NCBI GenBank assembly: GCA_029204225.1
Contig: CM055102.1
Coordinates: 4,517,520 to 4,581,519, forward strand
Source of the DNA: Diphasiastrum complanatum
Taxonomy: Eukaryota; Streptophyta; Lycopodiopsida; Lycopodiales; Lycopodiaceae
Length of the DNA: 64,000 nucleotides
Reading direction: 5' to 3'
The notes under the pieces were generated by a model, which worked only from the letters and a program-made list of their open reading frames with translations, did not search any database and had not been told where the DNA came from. The first letter of the stretch is position 1, and each line of letters opens with the position of its first letter. The position numbers were made by a program, and so were the translations under genes. Positions 58,101 through 64,000 of the stretch are shown one piece after another.

Positions 58101-61100
58101 TATAGTAGGCCGTTGCCCTATCTTTTTACAGATTGCATATCAAATGTCTATAGGTTAAGATGTTCAAAATTTTTGCATTTCTCTTTCTTGTTTTGGCACA
58201 CATTTTTCCGAATCCCATTACATCATTTTTGTGCCATTGTATTTTGGTTGACATCCCTTTTAGAGTTTTTCATCTACATGTCGACAGGGAACGACAATTA
58301 GATCCATCTTTTAGGCTGTTGTGTGGCGGGCTGCTACATTTATAGACTCAAATTGTTCTTATTATCTTTGGAGACCTTTTAGATATGGTTTCTTGGGGTT
58401 GCACACATTCTACTTCTATGTAGTGAGAATAGGTATACAAATTGTGGCTTTGTAGGTTGTACACCTATCTATCATCATAGCTCTATAAGTTATCATTGTA
58501 GAACTTGATTAAGGTTTGGGTTATAGTCACTCTAAGTTTTGTCACAACCCATCAATGCATTCTTGTGCTACATCATTAAGGTTGTGTTCATCTACTACTT
58601 TTATTATTCCTCTTCTTTCATAACCAAAGCTTCCTTTGTGGGAAGTATTTTATGTACTGTGTATTCTTGTATGCACATTATATAGTCACTTATTGTAAAC
58701 CTTTCCAATTAGGTGCATCCTTTTCCTCTCATACCATATAATTTCACTCCTCTCATTAATATTTTGTCCATGCCCTATGGAATCAATTTCATTCATATGG
58801 TTTTCCACCACCTCAATCCATTGTTGCCCATTAGGTGCCTGCTTCTATAGGTGAGAGCCGTGCTTGCTTCTATAGGTGAGAGCCATGGTCACGTATCGCT
58901 CATTAATTGGTCTCTTTGGATGAGAGGTTTGTGAAAGTTAGAGGTTGAAGAGAGAGAGTTGTGGAGACACAAACATTGAGTATTTCTAGAGAAGATGTAG
59001 GTCTCTATAGATGAATCATGAGATATAGCTATAAGTGCCAAAGAATGGGAGTTTCTAATTAGCCATAAGCATTGTAGATCAATTGAAGAAACTTGCAACT
59101 TAGAGTCAAAGACATGTAGTCGAGAGACAGATACCTGTAACTGAGATACAAAGATTAGCAATGGGTGTTCATTCAGGACTTTGCAAAAGCATAGACATAT
59201 ACGTCATTTGTTTGCTTCGATTACAAGTAGTTTAGTTAAGTCGACTATGTCCTTTTGACTCTTACCTATATAGAGGGCAAACTATCACAAGCATTTGCAC
59301 TTGAGGTATAGGTTGCTACAAACACAATACAATTTGTTGCCATTAAGTCATAAGTTATAATTGAGGTACATGCACACTATCATGAGGTACATGCATCTCC
59401 AAACAAGGTAAAAGCATGTGTATATTCACATGATCCTTACGTTCCTATAGCTCAAGAAGAGTCACATGCATTTCTACTGGTTCGTACTCATGATTGCAGG
59501 TTCTTTATCAAGTATGGTTGTTCCAATCACATGGCTTCTATTCTAGTGGTTTACCTGGAGCTGGTTATTACTTGTAGTATGTGGTATGTATGGTCCATAC
59601 AAATACATTAGATTTTGTTTTCATGTATAAAGACATTTATGACAACTCATAGATCACATAGGTCCCTATAGTTGGTTTGGGGTCTTTCTATCTCTTTTGA
59701 ACCATAGTTGTTTGCTACTATCAATTGGTGGTATTCATGGTTCATATGACTAGCTTGGTTCGACTTGCATGTTTTGTGCCCATCATTGCCAATATTGCGT
59801 GGCATTCATGGTCTTTGCAAATAATTTGGGATCTATTTGCTTCTAGGGGCACATCTAGTTGTACTTGTATTTGACATCCTTGATATACATGATTGCTTTG
59901 TGAGTATTTTGTCACTTTCTGGTAAATATTTGAGTGGTATCATTGATTTGTATGGTATCTTCCTATTTCTACAAGCCATTAGTTGTCCATACATCTCATT
60001 TGGCATATGTATGTTGTGTTCCATGCCATTCACTACTTTTATTCTATGGCATCATGGTTTATGTGGTTGCCTTGGGATGTATTAAAAGGCATCGAGACAA
60101 TTCTTTTGATTGTCTTGATAATCTTGGTTTGTAGGGTTAGCTTGGCCACATTATACATGTCACATTATTCTCTACAACTATCATCCTATTACTTTCAACA
60201 ATTCTTTTGCTAGCCTTTCATTTAGCATTGGGCTTATTTGAATTCTAATAGGGCACATGTGCACCTGTGCTTAGTGGTTTTCTTGGGCTCTATTGTGGTC
60301 AGTTTTGATATTTTAAACATAAGATCATATTCTCCTCTTCAAGTTCGTGCTACTAGTGTTTGTTAATGCTAATTTGTGGGTTTTAGATAAAAACCTTAAT
60401 TTCCATTATTTGGCTGCAATTTTTGATGATTTGCATGTTGACATCATGTTTTGCTCTTGGCATTCTTTGAAGAGAAGCTAGGGTTCCGAAACATAAGATC
60501 ATATTCTCCTCTTCAAGTTCGTGCTACTAGTGTTTGTTAATGCTAATTTGTGGGTTTTAGATAAAAACTTTAATTTCCAATATTTGGCTGCAATTTTTGA
60601 TGATTTGCATGTTGACATCATATTTTTGCTCTTGGCATTTAGTCTTTGAAGAGAAGCTAGGGTTCCAAAACATCAGATTTTTTAGGTCTTAGGGAGTAAG
60701 TTTTTCTGCACTTTTCAACAATACTTCGTAGAATCACTACTAGTTTGAATTGGTTTGGTCTGATTTGGATTGAAGAATCATAGTTTTCTTATTCAAAAAA
60801 TCAATTTATTGGATACAACCTTCACTCCCTTCTTGTCCTTCTCATGATTATGGAATGACTTCTAGAGGCTTTCTTATATAAAATGATGAGAAGGGAGGAG
60901 GGTAAGAAAAGGAGGAGAGTTTGAAGGTGAGGGAGAAGAGTAAGGAGAAGGGGAAAGAGGTAGGATGAAGATTTCTAGACAAACTTGAACTTCTGTTAAG
61001 GTCAAGCAAAGGGGGTTGACGCTAGATGAAGAAAGTGTGCTTGCTTGAGTGTGTAGATGGGATGGAGAGATGATAAATTGGTCAAAATAGGGCATTTTTC

Positions 61101-61860
61101 TTTACAATTGTAGATATAAGCCCTGGCTTGTGGATCACCATTTCTCTAGGCATTTGAAATGTCAATATTGTAAGGAAGCATGCCTTATGCATCCAAATAT
61201 TGTGTTCTAACCTCTTTTGATCCTTGGAATTCTTACAAGTTTAGATGTTCCTAGGTGGTCAACTTGCACTTTATCTCCATTTGATGTTTCTATCATTTTC
61301 AAGTGCCCCACCAAAGAGAGCCATCTTGGTTTCTTTCGAATATAGCTTCCTTAAAGTTTGTGAATGGGAGATGATGGTTCCAAAAAGCGATTGTTTGACT
61401 TATGTGGTCAATGTGCATAACAATTCTTACTTTAGATACCTTACTCTATATTATGAGGTCATCTGTTGCATGGAATGACATTTTCAAGGATGCCATATAG
61501 AATATTTGGTAATCATTTTTATGGTTTAAGAGGATCTATAGAGACATTTTTCTACTGCCTACTACTATTTGCAATTGCACATTAGTGTTTCCGCTTTGCG
61601 ACCATCAACACGGACTCTGTTAGAGGGCCATCTAGGTGATTTAGTGTCCCTAGATTTGCAACCTTGAAGTACATAGACATCAACTAGATATGCTAGTAGT
61701 ATAAACAGTGGGGTTTTTTTTTCAATATCAATTGATTGAAAATTTTCCCATAAGTTTTACCCTTTTCTATCACTTTTGGGCGCAGATAAGCAGCCGTAAC
61801 CTGGATCGTGTGCGAAAACTGAAGACTGCAATGACTAGAGTCAATGCTCGTGTACAAAAG
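45926..61860 (+). CDS. MRS2/CorA-type magnesium transporter, 5' part (continues beyond window)
   Basis: Five exons are visible: 45926-46153, 53371-53400, 56892-57060, 57168-57289 and 61786-61860, with GT-AG introns and consistent phases. They encode the N-terminal cytosolic or matrix-facing domain of the MRS2 family, Mg2+ channels of plastid, mitochondrial, vacuolar or plasma membranes. Family blocks: [40 protein letters not shown] with [53 protein letters not shown] with AYLD-type ELTSK end, and [20 protein letters not shown]. The regulatory loop, two membrane helices and GMN motif are not in the window. ATG 45926 is the first of two possible starts; the shorter N terminus than in many homologues leaves targeting open. 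Introns of 7.2, 3.5 and 4.5 kb are mostly transposon DNA. Confidence 0.92.
46154..47329. other. MRS2 intron 1, 5' part; no gene
   Basis: AT-rich intron DNA. A 27-bp near-duplicate (ttctccctgctttttccagggttct, about 46319 and 46352) is the only repeat noticed. The frame at 46540-46914 has no family signature. Confidence 0.5.
47575..48550 (-). pseudogene. Gypsy integrase, broken
   Basis: The zinc-binding domain reads [38 protein letters not shown] near 48343-48537. The core region (47830-48340) has many stops. The C-terminal part [14 protein letters not shown] and [20 protein letters not shown] ends near 47580. Confidence 0.85.
48756..49262 (-). pseudogene. Gypsy reverse transcriptase palm and RNase H start
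   Basis: [38 protein letters not shown], and the catalytic [11 protein letters not shown] near 49115 are seen. After a frame change [20 protein letters not shown] and [19 protein letters not shown] follow, the usual Gypsy RT thumb and connection. Confidence 0.88.
49267..50283 (+). mobile_element. Inverted Gypsy LTR plus leader nested in the RT of the same family
   Basis: A plus-strand LTR (49267-49933, TGTTACAGCTTTTACTCCC to CTGATA) is followed by the primer-binding site TGGTATCAGGGC (49936-49947) and about 330 bp of leader. It matches the 52097-52675 LTR in the opposite orientation. It splits the RT between the EEDV and IAFRTRF motifs. The insert is truncated: no gag or second LTR follows. 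Confidence 0.82.
50284..50716 (-). pseudogene. Gypsy reverse transcriptase, N-terminal part
   Basis: The minus strand shows, across stops, [33 protein letters not shown], the [12 protein letters not shown]-type region, and EEDV, where a foreign segment begins. The reading resumes at 49262 on the far side of the insert with [18 protein letters not shown]. Confidence 0.8.
50717..51759 (-). pseudogene. Gypsy gag (partial), zinc knuckle and protease
   Basis: A gag N terminus (51759-51493, [20 protein letters not shown], ending [12 protein letters not shown]) adjoins a 259-codon frame (51496-50717). That frame opens with the knuckle [14 protein letters not shown] and has the protease core [16 protein letters not shown] with catalytic Asp near residue 112. 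Most of the gag body is missing between them, so an internal deletion is likely. The protease frame is intact. Confidence 0.85.
52081..52094 (-). other. Primer-binding site of the Gypsy element
   Basis: The minus strand reads TGGTATCAGAGCCA, a tRNA-Met-type site two bases from the LTR end. Confidence 0.85.
52097..52675 (-). repeat. 5' LTR of the Gypsy element
   Basis: On the minus strand it runs from TGTTACAACTTTTACTCCC to GCCTGACA. It contains two diverged copies of a block around cactcatt...gaccaaatgtcccagtgagcatatgaca (about 52283 and 52357). It matches the inverted copy at 49267-49933. Confidence 0.85.
52676..53370. other. MRS2 intron 1, 3' part; no gene
   Basis: AT-rich intron sequence ending in the acceptor TTTTGACCAG. 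No motif seen. Confidence 0.5.
53371..53400 (+). CDS. MRS2-type exon 2 (30-bp microexon)
   Basis: TTTTGACCAG precedes CATGTCAAGG, and GAAGAG is followed by GTACAT. The ten codons read [10 protein letters not shown], filling exactly the family gap between exons 1 and 3. Confidence 0.9.
53401..54684. other. MRS2 intron 2, 5' part; no gene
   Basis: AT-rich. A diverged repeat around gatatcggttc(a/g)(a/g)c(a/g)tg occurs near 53956 and 54040, with gatc-rich sequence between. Short frames have no family motif. Confidence 0.5.
54685..55715 (-). pseudogene. hAT-superfamily transposase remnant in MRS2 intron 2
   Basis: The minus strand carries the hAT dimerisation domain at about 54960-54700 ([61 protein letters not shown]). 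Before it (55405-55154) is the segment [30 protein letters not shown]. Further upstream an Ala/Ser-rich N-terminal frame (55715-55530) follows [10 protein letters not shown]. The catalytic middle is missing, so the copy is internally deleted. GATTTTCAG|GTAGGA at 55153 looks like a splice donor, suggesting an intron in the parent gene. No terminal inverted repeats were found. Confidence 0.82.
56160..56217 (+). repeat. 29-bp exact tandem duplication
   Basis: The unit ccctctttctaagggcatgg... occurs at 56160 and again at 56189, in MRS2 intron 2. Confidence 0.93.
56892..57060 (+). CDS. MRS2-type exon 3
   Basis: TTTGTCAACAG precedes GTTCTTCTACAAA. It reads [20 protein letters not shown], then a hydrophilic variable linker, and ends AAAG|GTGATA in phase 1. 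Confidence 0.88.
57168..57289 (+). CDS. MRS2-type exon 4
   Basis: TTCTATGCAG precedes ATCTCCC, completing an Asp codon to give [20 protein letters not shown] and the ALDELTSK end at AAG|GTAAGA. The intron before it is only 107 bp. Confidence 0.92.
57290..60314. other. MRS2 intron 4, 5' part; no gene
   Basis: AT-rich with Phe/Leu/Ser-rich chance frames. A 26-bp near-duplicate (gcttctataggtgagagcc) occurs at about 58840 and 58866. No transposon domain recognised. Confidence 0.5.
60315..60670 (+). repeat. 174-bp tandem duplication in MRS2 intron 4
   Basis: Two units begin at 60315 and 60489 (aaacataagatcatattctc) and run to gaagctagggttcc. They differ by a few substitutions and short insertions. 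Confidence 0.95.
60671..61785. other. MRS2 intron 4, 3' part; no gene
   Basis: Includes a purine-rich segment (60885-60965, gagggaggag-like) and ends in the acceptor GGGCGCAG. Confidence 0.5.
61786..61860 (+). CDS. MRS2-type exon 5
   Basis: TTTGGGCGCAG precedes ATAAGCAGC. The 25 codons read [20 protein letters not shown] then ARVQK, ending AAG|GTCTGA. The next exon was not found before the window end. Confidence 0.9.
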
Positions 61861-62400
61861 GTCTGAGAATTGTATAGAAGATTTCTTGTTTACTACTTAG
61901 GTTTGATGTTTGATAGTTTCATATCTTTGTAGAATCTTGTTTGAAAAGTGTTACACAAGATTATGTTGTGGGAATTTGTTTCTAATATGAGAGTTCGAAA
62001 GTGACTATAGGACATTTTGGTTCATGTCTTTGAATGAGACTACTTTGCCTATTATGAATTTGTACTACTTGGAGTGTCCATTTTGGCTTTATATACGTTT
62101 CTTGTTCAATTTTCTATATGTGAGGCCATTTAGAGAAATAAGCGTTAGACTTAAATCTTCCTTTTTCAACAAAAACCTTCATCTAATACTTGTAGTAGGA
62201 GTTGCAAAAGATTGTAGGAAAATTTGAGCTAGGATCACAAGCCATTTGTCCTTGTACAATACAATGCCATTAGAATGAACCAAAGTAGCATGGACCAACA
62301 AAGTAGGAGACAACGATGGAAAAGAAGATAGTGCTGACATTGCAAATGCAGTGACTATCAAGAATCATAATCATGTAAGGTAAAATATCTTGTAAGAGAA
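61861..62400. other. MRS2 intron 5 start; no gene
   Basis: Follows the donor GTCTGA. The Copia remnant begins within the next few hundred bases; its exact left edge cannot be set. Confidence 0.45.
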
Positions 62401-62419
62401 GCCAAAAAGCCCCACAGAT

Positions 62420-63145
62420 TGTTCCTTTGCATTGGAAGCTTGGGATATTTTGAAGTCCATGTTTGAAACAATGGATTCAACAAGGCTTATTTACTTGTAG
62501 AACATGTTACATACTCTCAAGATGGAAGCAGGTGCAACAATCAATGATCACATCACAAAGGTTAAGGACTTTATGGACTAGCTTGCTTCAGTGGGAGAGA
62601 CAATAAATGATAGGAGTATTGTTTCCATAGTCTTGAATAGTTTGTCATTCAACGATCAAGACTATGTGATGTCCCGTTCTGCTAGGGAGAAACTCCCAAC
62701 CTTTGGGGAGTTATGTGGTCTTCTTTTAAAGAAGGAGATTAGAAGGAAGAATCTTTCTAAACAAGAAGATAATCTAGAACATGCATTTGCTTCTAAGAAG
62801 ATGCAAAACTTTCAAAAGAAAAGGAAAGACAAGGGAAAGAACTCAAAGCAAAATTTGGCTGAGCAAGTGTCCAAGTTACAAGTTGGAGAGGAGTCAAGCA
62901 CCAATTCCTCATCTACACCCAAGAGGAAGGGCAACTACAACTATTGTGGCAAGTATGGGCACTTCACTTTCGAATGCCAAAAGAAGCAAAGTGATCAGAA
63001 GAAGGGCAAAAAACAGCAGGGTCACTTTGTTGATAAAGTTGCAGAAGAAGAGCAACCTATGGGCTTGATCTATTCACCGCTGCCCTATCATCTGAATTCA
63101 CGTTTGGTGGATGGTACATTGATTCTAGTGCCTCGAAGCACATGA
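62420..63145 (+). pseudogene. Copia gag, broken
   Basis: LEAWDILKSMFETMDSTRLI opens the gag body. TAG stops at about 62498 and 62579 replace Gln (CAG) expected in L-Q-N-M and M-D-Q-L. From 62591 the frame is open. The zinc knuckle reads YNYCGKYGHFTFEC near 62938-62980, so its first Cys has become Tyr. Confidence 0.83.
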
Positions 63146-63289
63146 CACCCATAGACATTGGTTCAACACCTATGAGCTTGATCTATTCACCGCTGCCCTA
63201 TCATCTGAATCCACGTTTGGTGGATGGTACATTGATTCTAGAGCCTCGAAGCGCATGAAACCTATAGACAGTGGTTCAATAGCTATGAG
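63064..63289 (+). repeat. 113-bp tandem duplication of the protease active-site region
   Basis: cttgatctattcaccgctgc starts at 63064 and 63177. Each unit encodes a W-Y-I-D-S-x-A-S-K protease core (D-S-S-A-S and D-S-R-A-S). A 113-bp period shifts the frame, so the duplication breaks the polyprotein. Confidence 0.93.
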
Positions 63290-63340
63290 GAGACAGGTGA
63301 TGGTCAGCAAGTAGGCTTTGGAGATAACTCTACACATGAG

Positions 63341-63961
63341 GTGAGGGGAAAAGGCACAGTTCCAGTAAAGCTGTCATTGGGAGATGTGAAGATAAATAAG
63401 AGTGTGTTGCTAGAAGGGTTGGCCAAGAACTTGCTATCTATTGGTTCCATTACCAAACAGAACATGTTGGTGGAGTTTGACGAATCTGCCTGTTTGGTAA
63501 AAGACAAAGATCAAAGCTTCAAGGTGGTAGTCAAGGGAATGCAAGAAGGTCTTTACAAGCTTTACACAACCATTCCTAGCGAAGAAGCCTTGTCAGCAAA
63601 GGATTCTAGTTAGGACAAGCTTTGGCACGAGAGGTATGGTCATTTAAGCTATCAACGTTTGCAAGTTTTGAACAAGCTAGTAGATCTTCCTAACATTAAG
63701 TCTCCTTCAGATGCATGTGAGGCTTGTGCACTAGGAAAGCAACAAAGGCAAAGGTTTCCAATGAGAAAAGCTACCAGGGCCAAGGGCATTCTTGAGCTTG
63801 TGCATTTAGATTTGTGCGATCCCATGCAGACCATATCAGCAGGGAGGGCGTGCTATTTAATGACCTATGTAGATGATTTCTCACAGAAGGTGTGGGTCTA
63901 TTTTCTGAGACAAAAATTTGAAGCGTTCAAATACCAAATTCCTTTTGGGAAGAAGCAATAG
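63341..63961 (+). pseudogene. Copia protease tail, gag-pre-integrase and integrase start
   Basis: VLLEGLAKNLLSIGSITKQN, a TAG at about 63612, KLWHERYGHLSYQRL, CEACALGKQQRQRF, LVHLDLCDPMQTISAGRA and YVDDFSQKVWVYFL follow in order. The family G-P after L-C reads D-P here. Frames change near 63615. Confidence 0.85.
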
Positions 63962-64000
63962 CAACGGCTGTTTTTCCATTGAATAGAAGCCCCAACCAAA

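Larger units (their letters stand above)
62401..64000 (+). mobile_element. Copia remnant in the MRS2 intron, running off the window
   Basis: Plus-strand gag, protease, gag-pre-integrase and the start of integrase. After the integrase segment DDFSQKVWVYFLRQKFEAF the sequence jumps to FWEEAIATAVFPLNRSP, motifs normally about 90-100 residues apart, so the integrase core is deleted at about 63935. No LTR or primer site is visible at the left side. Confidence 0.82.

Noticed and set aside
1-64000. CRISPR arrays, bacterial operons, prophage
   Set aside because: Spliced plant genes and LTR retrotransposons throughout; no regularly spaced short repeats with unique spacers.

Overview
The window looks like nuclear DNA of a land plant. 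It holds three interrupted plant genes: a 4-coumarate:CoA ligase-like acyl-CoA synthetase, a PLATZ zinc-finger protein and an MRS2/CorA-type magnesium transporter. They are separated, and their introns filled, by Ty1/Copia and Ty3/Gypsy retrotransposons, a hAT remnant, tRNA-derived retroposons and a miniature inverted-repeat element. Very long element-filled introns, long pure CT microsatellites and high retroelement density would suit a fern or another large-genome vascular plant. That placement is inference; I cannot name a species.

Layout. 1-1735: broken Copia and Gypsy pieces. 1738-7696: one structurally complete but heavily mutated Copia element with LTRs, primer-binding site and polypurine tract. 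7697-10435: mostly non-genic, with an 86-bp CT run and one unassigned reading frame. 10436-16132 (minus): six-exon acyl-CoA synthetase; all splice junctions can be read and the predicted protein ends in Ala-Lys-Leu, a possible peroxisomal signal. Its introns hold a 77-bp tRNA-like retroposon with 16-bp target duplications, a 505-bp inverted-repeat element with a 5-bp target duplication, and a 132-bp x3 minisatellite. 17243-25203 (minus): two truncated Copia elements of one family. 25204-30747: non-genic apart from microsatellites and an antisense Copia integrase remnant. 30748-33048 (plus): PLATZ gene. 33732-38200: diverged tandem repeats, a nested foldback, an unassigned Cys-rich frame and a coiled-coil pseudogene.

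39353-44474 (plus): the most unusual object. It is a Copia-type LTR element with similar LTRs and a reading frame of about 1,125 codons broken by one single-base shift. Gag, zinc knuckle and protease are followed by about 700 residues where integrase, reverse transcriptase and RNase H should be. Only faint reverse-transcriptase landmarks remain there, and YVDD reads YDGD.

45926 to beyond the window end (plus): MRS2-type gene. Five exons are visible, one only 30 bp. Intron 1 (7.2 kb) holds a minus-strand Gypsy element that itself carries an inverted LTR of its own family. Intron 2 holds a hAT transposase remnant, intron 4 a 174-bp tandem duplication, and the last visible intron a plus-strand Copia remnant running off the window. 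The conserved GMN motif and membrane segments of MRS2 must lie downstream.

The three genes show no operon-like relation. The dominant process here is invasion and decay of retroelements: most premature stops I examined fit single C-to-T or G-to-A changes, as expected from deamination of methylated cytosine.
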